A stretch of DNA of 64,000 nt from Citrobacter koseri ATCC BAA-895 (GTDB taxonomy: Bacteria > Pseudomonadota > Gammaproteobacteria > Enterobacterales > Enterobacteriaceae), in assembly GCF_000018045.1 (NCBI RefSeq), contig NC_009792.1:4340001-4404000 (forward strand), given 5' to 3'. Of the stretch, positions 14,677 to 24,643 are shown in pieces (within the stretch, counting starts at the first letter, position 1; each line of letters starts with the position of its first letter). A program made the position numbers and the translations under genes. The notes under the pieces were generated by a model. The model ran no database searches. It saw only the letters and a program-made list of their open reading frames with translations, and was not told where the DNA came from.

Positions 14677-16791
14677 TTATTTACCACGGGCTTCAATAAC
14701 GGCCTGAGCAACGTTGCTCGGTGCATCATCATACTTCAGGAATTCCATAGTGTATGATGCGCGACCTTTGGTCAGAGAACGCAGCTGAGTTGCATATCCG
14801 AACATTTCAGACAGCGGTACTTCAGCGTGGATCTTAACGCCAGTAACTTCGGATTCCTGACCGCGCAGCATACCGCGACGACGGCTCAAGTCACCAATTA
14901 CGTCACCGGTGTTCTCTTCCGGCGTTTCTACCTCAACCTTCATGATCGGCTCAAGCAGAACAGGTTTCGCTTTCTTAAAGCCTTCTTTAAAGGCAATAGA
15001 CGCAGCCAGTTTAAACGCCAGTTCAGAGGAGTCAACGTCATGGTAAGAACCGAAGTGCAGACGGATACCGATGTCAACAACCGGATAGCCAGCCAGCGGG
15101 CCTGCTTTCAGCTGCTCCTGGATACCTTTATCAACGGCCGGGATGTATTCGCCAGGGATTACACCACCCTTGATGTCGTTGATGAACTCGTAGCCTTTCG
15201 GGTTGGAACCCGGCTCCAGCGGGTACATGTCGATAACAACATGACCGTACTGACCGCGACCACCAGACTGCTTGGCGTGTTTACCTTCGATATCGGTAAC
15301 TTTCGAGCGAATCGCTTCGCGGTAAGCAACCTGAGGTTTACCGACGTTCGCTTCAACGTTGAATTCACGCTTCATACGGTCAACGATGATGTCGAGGTGC
15401 AGCTCACCCATACCGGCGATAATGGTCTGGTTAGATTCTTCGTCAGTCCATACGCGGAAAGACGGGTCTTCTTTAGCCAGACGGCCCAGAGCCAGACCCA
15501 TTTTTTCCTGGTCAGCTTTGGTTTTCGGTTCTACTGCGATGGAGATTACCGGCTCAGGGAATTCCATACGTTCCAGAATGATCGGCGCGTCCGGGTCACA
15601 CAGGGTGTCACCCGTAGTTACGTCTTTCAGACCGATAGCAGCAGCGATGTCGCCCGCGCGAACTTCTTTGATCTCTTCACGTTTGTTAGCGTGCATCTGA
15701 ACGATACGACCGAAACGCTCACGTGCAGATTTCACGGAGTTCAGTACGGTATCACCAGAGTTAACCACACCAGAGTACACACGGAAGAAGGTCAGGTTAC
15801 CCACGAACGGGTCGGTAGCAATTTTGAATGCCAGTGCAGAGAAAGGCTCATCATCGCTAGCATGACGCTCAGCCGGAGTATCTTTACCGTCGTCCAGGAT
15901 ACCGTTGATCGCAGGTACGTCAACCGGGGATGGCAGGTAATCAATTACCGCATCCAGCATCGCCTGAACACCTTTGTTCTTAAATGCAGAACCACAGGTT
16001 ACCAGGATGATTTCGTTGCTCAGAACACGCTGACGCAGAGCTTTTTTGATCTCTTCTTCAGTCAGTTCTTCGCCACCCAGGTATTTTTCCATCAGCTCTT
16101 CAGAAGCTTCCGCAGCGGACTCGATCAGGTTCTGGTGCCATTCTTCAGCCAGTTCCTGCATGTCAGCCGGGATATCTTCGTAAGTGAAGGTAACGCCTGC
16201 ATCTGCTTCGTTCCAGTTGATGGCTTTCATTTTCACCAGGTCAACAACACCGGTGAACGCTTCTTCAGCGCCAATCGCCAGTTGCAGCGGAACAGGGTTC
16301 GCGCCCAGACGGCTTTTGATCTGACCAACAACTTTCAGGAAGTTCGCACCCATACGGTCCATTTTGTTAACGAACGCAATGCGCGGAACTTTATATTTGT
16401 TTGCCTGACGCCATACGGTTTCAGACTGCGGCTGAACACCACCAACTGCGCAGTAAACCATTACTGCACCATCAAGAACACGCATGGAACGTTCTACTTC
16501 GATAGTGAAGTCAACGTGCCCCGGGGTGTCGATGATGTTTACGCGATGCGGTTCATACTGCTTAGCCATACCAGACCAGAATGCAGTAGTCGCTGCGGAG
16601 GTGATGGTAATACCACGCTCCTGCTCCTGCTCCATCCAGTCCATGGTAGCTGCGCCGTCATGAACTTCACCGATTTTATGGTTTACACCGGTGTAGAACA
16701 GAATACGTTCGGTAGTAGTGGTTTTACCGGCGTCGATGTGCGCACTGATACCGATGTTACGGTAGCGTGCGATGGGTGTTGTACGAGCCAT
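14677..16791 (-). CDS. fusA: Elongation factor G
   Basis: EF-G catalyses GTP-dependent translocation of tRNAs and mRNA, and with RRF splits ribosomes during recycling. The 704-residue length equals E. coli EF-G. The GTPase motifs [17 protein letters not shown] and NKMD are present, followed by the EF-G specific insert and domains III-V ([12 protein letters not shown] in domain V). It is in the str operon between rpsG and tufA. A 662-codon open frame on the opposite strand is a shadow. Confidence 0.98.
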
Positions 16792-16888
16792 TTGATTCCT
16801 CGTTTTATCTTCTAGGCGTTCAATTTAAGTAGCCCAAAGCGGGCTGCTTGCTGGAAGCGCCCGCCTGGTGACTAAAATTCCGAAGGGA

Positions 16889-17359
16889 TTACCAACGGTA
16901 GTGTGCGAACGCCTTGTTGGCTTCTGCCATACGGTGAACGTCTTCACGTTTCTTAACTGCAGTACCTTTGTTGTCTGCAGCATCAGTGAGTTCGTTCGCC
17001 AGGCGCAGAGCCATGGATTTATCACCGCGTTTACGAGCAGCTTCAACGATCCAACGCATTGCCAGAGCATTACGACGAACCGGACGGACTTCAACTGGTA
17101 CCTGATAAGTAGAACCACCAACGCGGCGAGACTTAACTTCGACAGTCGGGCGCACGTTTTCGAGAGCTACTTCGAAAGCTTCCAGTTCAGATTTACCAGA
17201 ACGCTGAGCCAGGGTCTCCAGCGCGCTGTATACGATAGTTTCGGCAGTAGATTTTTTACCATCTACCATCAGGATATTTACAAATTTAGCCAGCAGTTCT
17301 GATCCGAACTTCGGATCCGGAAGAATTTTACGCTGACCAATGACGCGACGACGTGGCAT
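16889..17359 (-). CDS. rpsG: 30S ribosomal protein S7
   Basis: The 156-residue protein begins MPRRRVIGQRKILPDPKFGS; this is the B-type length ending NKAFAHYRW rather than the longer E. coli K-12 form. S7 organises the 3' major domain of 16S rRNA and lies at the E site. In E. coli S7 also represses the str operon by binding mRNA between rpsL and rpsG, a 96-nt gap here. Confidence 0.97.
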   Translation of the reverse strand: MPRRRVIGQRKILPDPKFGSELLAKFVNILMVDGKKSTAETIVYSALETLAQRSGKSELEAFEVALENVRPTVEVKSRRVGGSTYQVPVEVRPVRRNALAMRWIVEAARKRGDKSMALRLANELTDAADNKGTAVKKREDVHRMAEANKAFAHYRW

Positions 17360-17455
17360 GGAAATACTCCGTTGTTAATTCAGGATTGTCCAAAACTCTA
17401 CGAGTTTAGTTTGACATTTAAGTTAAAACGTTTGGCCTTACTTAACGGAGAACCA
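17360..17455 (-). promoter_or_regulatory. rpsL-rpsG intercistronic region (S7 repressor target)
   Basis: The 96-nt gap between rpsL and rpsG has the same place and size as the E. coli S7 binding site, which couples rpsG translation to rpsL and mediates autoregulation. The role rests on position and homology; I did not fold the RNA. Confidence 0.5.
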
Positions 17456-17933
<478 letters not shown>

Positions 17934-17955
17934 GAAATATACAACGATCCCACAA

Positions 17956-18249
17956 TCACCAGGCCATCTGGCTGGGATGCTTAACCGCAAGTCTGACGAA
18001 GTCAGTATAGTCAACCCTGACGACACTGTCTGAAATTTGACCGCTCAAACCGCGAGCATCGATATCTTCTTTCAGTGCGTAAACCGTTATGGGGGCGTTA
18101 CGCAAACTTTCAAGGAAACGGCTACCTTCGATGGCTGCCGTAACGCCATCCTGTAGCAATAAAAGCGCATCGCCTTCTTTGCACACGCGAAGAAGCGCGG
18201 AAACGTCACTGAGCCATGCGGAACGATGTAATGTATGCAGGATAGTCAC
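17956..18249 (-). CDS. tusB: Sulfur relay protein TusB (DsrH family)
   Basis: TusB forms the heterohexamer TusBCD, which takes sulfur from TusA and passes it to TusE for 2-thiouridine formation at the tRNA wobble base by MnmA. The 97-residue protein matches E. coli TusB closely (HRSAWLSDVSALLRVCKEGD; C-terminus HPSQMAW). It begins at a GTG at 18249, one base from the tusC stop, giving two extra residues before the usual LHTLHR. The str promoter lies just downstream. Confidence 0.95.
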   Translation of the reverse strand: MTILHTLHRSAWLSDVSALLRVCKEGDALLLLQDGVTAAIEGSRFLESLRNAPITVYALKEDIDARGLSGQISDSVVRVDYTDFVRLAVKHPSQMAW

Positions 18250-18250
18250 G

Positions 18251-18613
18251 TCAGAACCTCAGGATAACATCATAATTGTCCAGTTCACCGCGCAACGCTT
18301 CAGGTTCAAGCGGCGTCGCATCCACGATGAAACTCGCCCCCGTCTCCAGACCGCGCTCACGCAACGAGGCGGCACACAGCCAGCATTGCTCGATATCGTA
18401 CAGCCCCAGCAGTTTGAAGGTGGCGATGTAATCCCGCGCCAGCACGACGTCAGGCGTTTGTCCCGAAAGAATCTGAAAAACGCCGTCGCCGATAAAAAAG
18501 ACGCCAGTCTCTTCCGTCAGCGCCGACGTCGCCAGTAACGCATCCAGTCCTTCGCGACCCGATGCGCTGCCGTGCGGCGTGGTGGAAAATACAAAAGCAA
18601 TACGTTTCATCAA
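18251..18613 (-). CDS. tusC: Sulfur relay protein TusC (DsrF family)
   Basis: TusC is a structural member of the TusBCD complex. The 120-residue protein starts MMKRIAFVFSTTPHGSASGR and has the DsrE/F fold. Cysteines are present in the IEQCWLCAASLRERG segment, although TusD holds the catalytic one. It overlaps tusD by 4 nt and abuts tusB, so the three subunits are translationally coupled. Confidence 0.96.
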   Translation of the reverse strand: MMKRIAFVFSTTPHGSASGREGLDALLATSALTEETGVFFIGDGVFQILSGQTPDVVLARDYIATFKLLGLYDIEQCWLCAASLRERGLETGASFIVDATPLEPEALRGELDNYDVILRF

Positions 18614-18996
18614 AACTGCACCACGCGATCGCAGGTCAGGGAGGCTTCCGCCAGCGCGCCAAGCCCGCTCAACGAAAACCCTGGCTGTAAGTTGGCTGAT
18701 GCCAGCGCCAGCCTTTTTGCTTCGGTCTCATCCACAATGCCGCGACGCAGCGCCGCCGCAACGCAGATATTCAACGCGACGCCATGCTGCGCGCCCAACT
18801 GCTGCCATGCGCGCACCAGGTCGAATTCATCGCTGGCCGGAGAGGTCAACTGGTTGGCGTTATACACGCCTTCCCGGTAGAAAAAGACGCTGCTCAGCTC
18901 ATGCCCTTCGTTAACTAAGGCATGTGCAAACTGCAACGCGCTGCTCGCTTGCTGCGTTCCGTACGCTGGCCCCGTCACCACAATGGCAAAACGCAT
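18610..18996 (-). CDS. tusD: Sulfurtransferase subunit TusD (DsrE family)
   Basis: TusD carries the active cysteine that accepts persulfide sulfur from TusA. The 128-residue protein (MRFAIVVTGPAYGTQQASSA) matches E. coli TusD in length. The single mid-protein cysteine in GVALNICVAAALRRGI corresponds to the catalytic Cys78. Its start shares base 18996 with the yheO stop, indicating coupled expression of yheO-tusDCB. Confidence 0.96.
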   Translation of the reverse strand: MRFAIVVTGPAYGTQQASSALQFAHALVNEGHELSSVFFYREGVYNANQLTSPASDEFDLVRAWQQLGAQHGVALNICVAAALRRGIVDETEAKRLALASANLQPGFSLSGLGALAEASLTCDRVVQF

Positions 18997-19718
18997 TACT
19001 TATCTTGCCCCTGGAAGTCGCCGCTTTTGAACTGACGAATATAGAGGTAGACCGTATGTTTGGAGATGTTCAGGCGGTCAGCCACCTGGTTAATCGCATC
19101 TTTAATATCGAAGATCCCCTTCTCATACAGATTCAGCACAATCTGACGATTCTTCGCGTTATTAGAGACATTGCGATCGGCATTCACCTCTTCAATGGTG
19201 AATTCCAGCGTCTGAGTGACCAGATCCTCCACCGAGGAGGCAAAGTTCACGGCGGAACCCACTTCCGGCGTTTCCGGCGGAATAAAGGTATTCATAATCT
19301 GCGAGAACGGCACATCAAGGTTCATGTTGATGCACAGCAGACCAATTACGCGATGCTCGCGGTTGCGAATGGCAATCGTCACTGACTTCATCAGGACACC
19401 GCTTTTCGCGCGTGTGAAGTAACACTTCGATACGCTGCTATCCGCACCCGTCATATCATGCAGCATGCGCAATGCAAGGTCAGTGATCGGCGAGCCAATT
19501 TTGCGCCCCGTGTGTTCACCGTTGGCAATGCGAATGGCTGAGCATTTCAAATCCTGCAAAGAGTGCAATACGATTTCACAATGGGAACCAATGAGCATCG
19601 CTAACCCGTCCACCACCGCTTCGTAGGATTTCAGAATATCAAAGTCGGTTTGATCGAAAGGACGTTGATCCAGTAAGTCAAGCTCACTGGTTTCGTTGGT
19701 TAAAAGCGACCTGGTCAT
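18996..19718 (-). CDS. yheO: YheO-like transcriptional regulator (PAS-like plus helix-turn-helix)
   Basis: The protein has an N-terminal YheO/PAS-like domain (about residues 20-135, MLIGSHCEIVLHSLQDLKCS) and a C-terminal helix-turn-helix (AINQVADRLNISKHTVYLYI, about 205-230). I set the start at 19718 because it yields the 240 residues of E. coli YheO; the upstream frame would prepend MFFF. The gene is first in the yheO-tusDCB unit, suggesting control of thiolation or a shared signal. Its ligand is not known to me. Confidence 0.93.
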   Translation of the reverse strand: MTRSLLTNETSELDLLDQRPFDQTDFDILKSYEAVVDGLAMLIGSHCEIVLHSLQDLKCSAIRIANGEHTGRKIGSPITDLALRMLHDMTGADSSVSKCYFTRAKSGVLMKSVTIAIRNREHRVIGLLCINMNLDVPFSQIMNTFIPPETPEVGSAVNFASSVEDLVTQTLEFTIEEVNADRNVSNNAKNRQIVLNLYEKGIFDIKDAINQVADRLNISKHTVYLYIRQFKSGDFQGQDK

Positions 19719-19850
19719 GAAAAAAAACACTCCTTTTCAGGAGCCTGTCGTTATGTTTTCAGGGCAGGCTCATTATTTACGCGGATGATTAAATTAATAC
19801 AGCGGGGGTTCCGCTTTCCAGTATTAATTATATCCGGCCTGCAATAAAAA

Positions 19851-19876
19851 AACCGCCGCCATGACAGGCGGCGGTT
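19851..19876 (-). terminator. Terminator of fkpA
   Basis: A perfect 10-bp stem AACCGCCGCC / GGCGGCGGTT around ATGACA is followed on the minus strand by a run of seven T residues. It lies directly after the fkpA stop. Confidence 0.9.
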
Positions 19877-19884
19877 CTCAGTTT

Positions 19885-20703
19885 TTATTTTTTAGCAGCA
19901 TCTGTCGATTTGGCGTCGGCCGCTGCGTCTGGTTTCGCATCGGCTTTCGGCGCCGGTTTGATGTCCAGCAGCTCTACATCGAATACCAGCGTGGAGTTAG
20001 CCGGAATACCCGGAACGCCCGTTTTACCGTAGGCCAGATCCGGTGGGATAACCATCTGGATCTTACCGCCTTTCTTAATGTTCTTCAGGCCTTCAGTCCA
20101 GCCCGGGATCACGCCGTCCAGACGGAAAGAGAGCGGTTCGCCACGGGTGTAGGAGTTATCGAACTCTTTACCGTCGATCAGCGTACCTTTGTAGTTAACC
20201 ACAACGGTGTCGCTGTCTTTTGGCGCTTCGCCAGTACCGGCTTTCTCTACTTTATAAACCAGACCTGTTGAAGAGGTTTTCGCCCCTTTCTCTTTAGCAA
20301 ATTTCTCGCGGAACGCTTTACCTTTCGCTTCGTTGTCAGCGGCGTCTTTTTCCATCTTCGCCTGAGCGGAGGTCTTCACGCGCGCTTCAAATGCCTGCAA
20401 GGTCTGTTCGATTTCCTGGTCAGACAGTTTGCTCTTGTCTGCAAATGCATCCTGGACACCCGCGATCAGCTGATCTTTATCCAGTTTGATCCCCAGTTTT
20501 TCTTGTTCCTTCAGGGAGTTTTCCATGTAACGACCCAGCGAAGCGCCCAGCGCATAAGCAGATTTCTGGTCGTCATTCTTGAACGCGGCTTTGCTGTCAG
20601 CAGTTGCAGCTGGTTTCGCGGCGTCCGCAGCGAAAGTGAGCGGTGCATGCAGAGCAACGGCCATCGTGGTCGCCAGCAGCGTTACTTTAAACAGTGATTT
20701 CAT
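19885..20703 (-). CDS. fkpA: Periplasmic FKBP-type peptidyl-prolyl isomerase FkpA
   Basis: FkpA isomerises prolyl bonds and acts as a chaperone for folding periplasmic and outer-membrane proteins. The 272-residue precursor has a signal peptide (MKSLFKVTLLATTMAVALHA, cleavage after TFA). A helical dimerisation domain spans about 30-145, followed by an FKBP domain at about 150-250 with the conserved VNYKGTLIDGKEFDNSY and VIPGWTEGL. The C-terminal tail is Asp/Ala/Lys rich. It is divergent from slyX and has its own terminator. In E. coli it is in the sigma-E regulon. Confidence 0.97.
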   Translation of the reverse strand: MKSLFKVTLLATTMAVALHAPLTFAADAAKPAATADSKAAFKNDDQKSAYALGASLGRYMENSLKEQEKLGIKLDKDQLIAGVQDAFADKSKLSDQEIEQTLQAFEARVKTSAQAKMEKDAADNEAKGKAFREKFAKEKGAKTSSTGLVYKVEKAGTGEAPKDSDTVVVNYKGTLIDGKEFDNSYTRGEPLSFRLDGVIPGWTEGLKNIKKGGKIQMVIPPDLAYGKTGVPGIPANSTLVFDVELLDIKPAPKADAKPDAAADAKSTDAAKK

Positions 20704-20935
20704 CCATATCTCCAGGGCCGGGGCATCTCACCCCAGGGTTAACTTACATGAGAAGCGTACTATAAAACGTTGTAGAACAAATCAACATACGGACACGCCC
20801 TATTATCACCCCTTTTCAGACTCTTTTTGTTTAAATTAGTTTCGTAGAGGGCGAATGAGTGCTGTGTAATCCGATAAAGTTCAGTAGAATCCGCCGCGAC
20901 CCAAGAAGTGCCGGAGACAACAAGAGAGGTGAATC

Positions 20936-21154
20936 ATGCAAGATATAACGATGGAAGCTCGCCTGGCTGAACTGGAGAGCCGTCTGGCGTTTCAGGAGAT
21001 CACCATTGAAGAACTCAACGTAACGGTGACCGCGCACGAGATGGAGATGGCGAAACTGCGCGATCATCTGCGCCTGCTGACGGAGAAGCTTAAAGCCAGC
21101 CAACCGTCGAATATCGCCTCGCAGGCCGAAGAGACGCCGCCACCGCATTATTGA
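20936..21154 (+). CDS. slyX: SlyX coiled-coil protein
   Basis: A 72-residue protein starting MQDITMEARLAELESRLAFQ. Residues 5-55 form one long heptad-repeat coiled coil, followed by a short Pro-rich end (ETPPPHY). The length equals E. coli SlyX, whose function is unknown. An AGAGAGG-like ribosome site precedes the ATG. It has its own terminator and lies between the two FKBP genes fkpA and slyD. Confidence 0.95.
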   Translation: MQDITMEARLAELESRLAFQEITIEELNVTVTAHEMEMAKLRDHLRLLTEKLKASQPSNIASQAEETPPPHY

Positions 21155-21160
21155 GACGTA

Positions 21161-21187
21161 AAAAAAGCGGGATATTCCCGCTTTTTT
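21161..21187 (+). terminator. Terminator after slyX
   Basis: The stem AAAAAAGCGGGA / TCCCGCTTTTTT with a short TAT loop lies 6 nt after the slyX stop. It is symmetrical, with A and T runs, so it could also end transcripts coming from the slyD side. Confidence 0.88.
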
Positions 21188-21189
21188 GT

Positions 21190-21255
21190 GCCGGATGGCG
21201 GCGTAAACGCCTTATCCGGCCTACTGTAGCCCTGATAAGCGCAGCGCCATCAGGC
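21190..21255. repeat. REP pair between slyX and slyD
   Basis: Two palindromic REP units, one GCCGGATGGCGGCG...CGCCTTATCCGGC and one inverted CTGATAAGCGCAGCGCCATCAG, stand between convergent slyX and slyD. REP elements stabilise 3' ends of mRNA and bind gyrase or Pol I in enterobacteria. Confidence 0.85.
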
Positions 21256-21266
21256 ATTACAGACGA

Positions 21267-21854
21267 TTAATGGCAACCGCAGCCGCCGTTACCGCCACAA
21301 CCACCTTTGCCATGCTCATGACCGTGGTCATGATCGTGGCCGTGGCCGCCGCAGCAACCGTCGTGACCGTGGTCGTGGTCGTGACCGTGCGCGCCGTGAA
21401 CGTGGCCATGAGCCAGTTCTTCTTCGGTCGCTTCGCGGATCGCCACAACTTCCACGTTAAATTTCAGGTTCTGGCCAGCCAGCATGTGGTTACCGTCAAC
21501 CACAACGTGGTCGTCTTCCACTTCGGTAATTTCTACCGGTACCGGGCCCTGGTCAGTTTCCGCCAGGAAACGCATGCCAACCTGCAACTCGTCAACGCCC
21601 ATGAAGACGTCTTTAGGCACGCGCTGCACCAGGTTTTCGTCATACTGACCGTAAGCGTCGTTCGCGCCAACAGCCACATCGAATTTGTCGCCAACGTCGT
21701 GACCTTCCAGCGCTGTTTCCAGGCCAGAGATCAGGGAACCGTGACCATGCAGGTAGTCCAGCGGCGCACTCACCGGAGACTCATCAACCAACACACCGTC
21801 TTCTGTACGTACCTGATAGGCCAGGCTGACCACCAGGTCTTTTGCTACTTTCAT
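21267..21854 (-). CDS. slyD: FKBP-type isomerase and metallochaperone SlyD
   Basis: SlyD is a cytoplasmic prolyl isomerase and chaperone that also supplies nickel to hydrogenase with HypA/HypB. The 195-residue protein has an FKBP domain (1-70 and 130-145), an inserted flap domain (about 75-125), and a metal-binding tail from about 148 rich in His, Cys and Gly (alternating HDHDHGH and CGGNGGCGCH). Host lysis by phage phiX174 E protein depends on SlyD in E. coli. Confidence 0.97.
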   Translation of the reverse strand: MKVAKDLVVSLAYQVRTEDGVLVDESPVSAPLDYLHGHGSLISGLETALEGHDVGDKFDVAVGANDAYGQYDENLVQRVPKDVFMGVDELQVGMRFLAETDQGPVPVEITEVEDDHVVVDGNHMLAGQNLKFNVEVVAIREATEEELAHGHVHGAHGHDHDHGHDGCCGGHGHDHDHGHEHGKGGCGGNGGCGCH

Positions 21855-21948
21855 GATATCTCCTGAGCATGGGAAGAATAGTGGCGCAGATTGTAGCGGA
21901 ATTCTGCACCCGTGTACCCACTAGCTTAAAAAAACCTGCGGCATATCG

Positions 21949-22149
21949 CTAGTCTGGATGAAAAATCCCGATCACTTGCTCTTCTTTGCGAACGTGCTCG
22001 CGGGCCGCTTTATCGGCTTCACGCATCTGATGACCGCACTTAACACACTCAACAATATCGACATTATTTTCGCGCCACATCGCCATTGAATCCTGCGTCT
22101 GGCAGGCCGGACACGTCGCCCCTGCAATAAAACGTTTACGAATCGCCAT
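21949..22149 (-). CDS. yheV: Small zinc-ribbon protein YheV
   Basis: The 66-residue protein has two CxxC pairs (CPAC at 14-17 and CVKC near 36-39), which predict a zinc ribbon. It is the DUF2387 family, of unknown function. It lies 9 nt downstream of kefB on the same strand and is probably cotranscribed with kefG-kefB, as in E. coli. Confidence 0.93.
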   Translation of the reverse strand: MAIRKRFIAGATCPACQTQDSMAMWRENNVDIVECVKCGHQMREADKAAREHVRKEEQVIGIFHPD

Positions 22150-22158
22150 ACCTACCCT

Positions 22159-23964
22159 CTACTCAAACTCATCCCAGCCATCCAGCTGGCGCCGCTCTTG
22201 CTGCATCTCTCGCTGGAAAATCTCCTCCAGTTCGCGTCTGGCTTCTCTGGCACGAGAAATTTGCACCATGTCGGTATGCATCGGAATAAGCTCCCTTAGC
22301 ATACGCATATCCAGCCGACGGAAATGCAGTTGCGCACGCTGCGCCTGGTGTGGGTGCATCCCTAACGACACCAGCGTCTTACGCCCCAGCTCCAGCGCGC
22401 TGGAAAACGTCTCGCGGGAAAACTGCGTGACACCCGCCTGTAATAACTCATGCGCTTCCACACGTCCGCGCGCTCGCGCAAGAATATGCAAATGCGGGAA
22501 ATGCTGCCGGCATATCTCCACCAGCTTCATGGTGTCTTCCGGTTCATTACAGGTAATGACGATAGACTCCGCCGCTTCCGCTCCTGCCGAACGCAGTAGC
22601 TCCACCTGAGTCGCATCGCCGTAATATACTTTGTAGCCGTATTTTCGCATCAGGTTAACGGCGCTGATATCGCGCTCCAGTACGGTGATGCGCATTTTAT
22701 TCGCCATCAACAAACGGCCAATTACCTGACCAAAACGCCCGAATCCCACGACAATCACCTGCGGTTTATCATCATCCACCCAGGGCTTTTCATCTTCCTC
22801 TTCCGGGCCGTTAAGCTGTCTGGAGAGCCATTTATCGACGAGCTTCATCAGCAGCGGCGTGGTCATCATCGACAGCGTTACGGTGACCAGCAGCAGCGAC
22901 ATCTGGTCGCCCTGAAACAGCCGCTGGGACGAGGCGGTGGAAAAGAGCACAAACGCGAACTCGCCCCCCTGACTCAGCACGCCCGCAAACTGCATCCGCT
23001 CCGAACTCCGAATCCCGTACAGACGCGCCAGCAGATAAAGCACCAGCGTTTTCACCGCCACCAGCACGATGACGCTCACCGCTACCCACAACAGGTGGGT
23101 ATAGAGCACGCCAAGGTTTAACGACATCCCCACGGAGATAAAGAACAACCCCAGCAGCAGCCCTTTGAACGGATCGATGGCCGTTTCCAGCTCATGACGG
23201 TATTCGCTTTCCGCCAGCAGCACGCCTGCGATAAACGTACCGAGCGCCATCGACAGCCCCAGCGCATCCATAAATAAAGCAGACCCCAGCACCAGCAACA
23301 GCGTGGCGGCAGTAAACACTTCACGCACGCCGGAATCGGCGATAAAACGGAACACCGGGCGCAGCAAATAGCGACCGCCAATCAGCATCCCGGCAAAGGC
23401 CAGCACCTTCATGCCGACCTTAATCCAGTCAAAATGTTCATCTGCCGAGCCAGCCAGCAGCGGCACCAGCGCCAACGCGGGGATCACCGCCAGATCCTGA
23501 AACAGCAGCACCGAAAAACCCAACTGGCCGGATTCGCTGCGGTTCATCCCCTTTTCCCGCATCAGTTGCAGCGCCATCGCGGTCGATGACATCGCCAGAC
23601 CAATCCCGCCGATCACCGCCGCCTGCCACGAGAAATCGGTAAGCATCAGCAGCCCGGCCAGCACAACAGCGCTCAGCATCACCTGGGCCGCCCCGACGCC
23701 AAAGATAGAGCGACGCAGTTGCCAGAGTTTGGAAGGGTTGAGTTCCAGGCCGATGATAAACATCAGAAAGACAACGCCCAGCTCAGAAAAGTGGAGGATT
23801 TCATCAACGTCGCTGATAAATCCCAGCCCCCAGGGGCCAATCGCAATCCCTGCCAGCAAATATCCCAGTACCGCGCCAATACCCAGCCGCGATGCCAGTG
23901 GCACCGCAGCGACCGCCGCGAAGAGGAACATTACCCCCGCCGTCAATAAATCGGAACCTTCCAT
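22159..23964 (-). CDS. kefB: Glutathione-regulated potassium-efflux antiporter KefB
   Basis: KefB lets K+ out in exchange for H+ when glutathione adducts form, acidifying the cytoplasm to protect against electrophiles. The 601-residue product has an N-terminal CPA2 membrane domain of about 12 segments (1-380) and a C-terminal KTN/RCK domain with the Rossmann motif VVGFGRFGQVIGRLL. I chose 23964 ([15 protein letters not shown]) to match E. coli KefB; the longer frame runs into kefG. The kefG stop overlaps this start. Confidence 0.97.
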   Translation of the reverse strand: MEGSDLLTAGVMFLFAAVAAVPLASRLGIGAVLGYLLAGIAIGPWGLGFISDVDEILHFSELGVVFLMFIIGLELNPSKLWQLRRSIFGVGAAQVMLSAVVLAGLLMLTDFSWQAAVIGGIGLAMSSTAMALQLMREKGMNRSESGQLGFSVLLFQDLAVIPALALVPLLAGSADEHFDWIKVGMKVLAFAGMLIGGRYLLRPVFRFIADSGVREVFTAATLLLVLGSALFMDALGLSMALGTFIAGVLLAESEYRHELETAIDPFKGLLLGLFFISVGMSLNLGVLYTHLLWVAVSVIVLVAVKTLVLYLLARLYGIRSSERMQFAGVLSQGGEFAFVLFSTASSQRLFQGDQMSLLLVTVTLSMMTTPLLMKLVDKWLSRQLNGPEEEDEKPWVDDDKPQVIVVGFGRFGQVIGRLLMANKMRITVLERDISAVNLMRKYGYKVYYGDATQVELLRSAGAEAAESIVITCNEPEDTMKLVEICRQHFPHLHILARARGRVEAHELLQAGVTQFSRETFSSALELGRKTLVSLGMHPHQAQRAQLHFRRLDMRMLRELIPMHTDMVQISRAREARRELEEIFQREMQQERRQLDGWDEFE

Positions 23965-24518
23965 TAGCGACCTCCCGCCAGAACAGGGTTTGCCAGCCAT
24001 TCGCCGTAGGCTTTCGCGTGGCTGGCCAGTTCCTGCTCACTTTGTCGCCTGGCCCAGTAGATAATAATCGGACTCATCCAGTGCATCCGGCACATCGCCG
24101 CCGTCAGCTCAAATGGCCGCAGCACATCGGTCATCGGATAGCGGTTCAGCGCATCGTAGCGATACGCGCTTTCCGGTTCACCGGTGGTAATCACGCTCCG
24201 CCAGTACTTTCCCGCCAGTTGGTTCCCCCCTGGGCCACTGGCGAAACCACGGCTGAGCACGCGGTCTAACCACTCTTTAAGCAACGCCGGACAGCTATAG
24301 GTATACAGCGGATGCTGGAAAACAATCACGTCATGTTCACGCAATAGCGCCTGCTCATGCGCGATATCGATAAAAAAATCAGGGTAGTGCGCGTAGAGAT
24401 CGTGCACCGTCACATTACTGAGTTGCATGGCCGGTTTAAGCAGCACCCGGTTCGCGACCGAGTCCTGAGATTCTGGATGGGCATACAGCAGCAGTACCTT
24501 TGCTGGCTGGGACATCAT
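23964..24518 (-). CDS. kefG: KefB ancillary subunit KefG (quinone oxidoreductase-like flavoprotein)
   Basis: KefG is needed for full KefB activity and belongs to the flavodoxin-like NQO family (184 residues). The N-terminal [20 protein letters not shown] is the flavin-phosphate region, and [20 protein letters not shown] is the family signature. Its stop overlaps the kefB start, so the two are translationally coupled. It faces yheS divergently. Confidence 0.96.
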
Positions 24519-24643
24519 CCCCCTCCCGGTTATTTTGTGTATCGTTATTGTTTTGGGCTACCATTGCGCTCCGGCGCGGCAGAATGCCCGCATATTACAT
24601 TATCATAATGATAAATTAACATAGTCTGAACATACGGCGCCTT

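Noticed and set aside
14827..16815. 662-codon open frame on the plus strand
   Set aside because: It is exactly antisense to fusA, caused by codon bias of a highly expressed gene. The composition is unlike a protein and no family is recognised.
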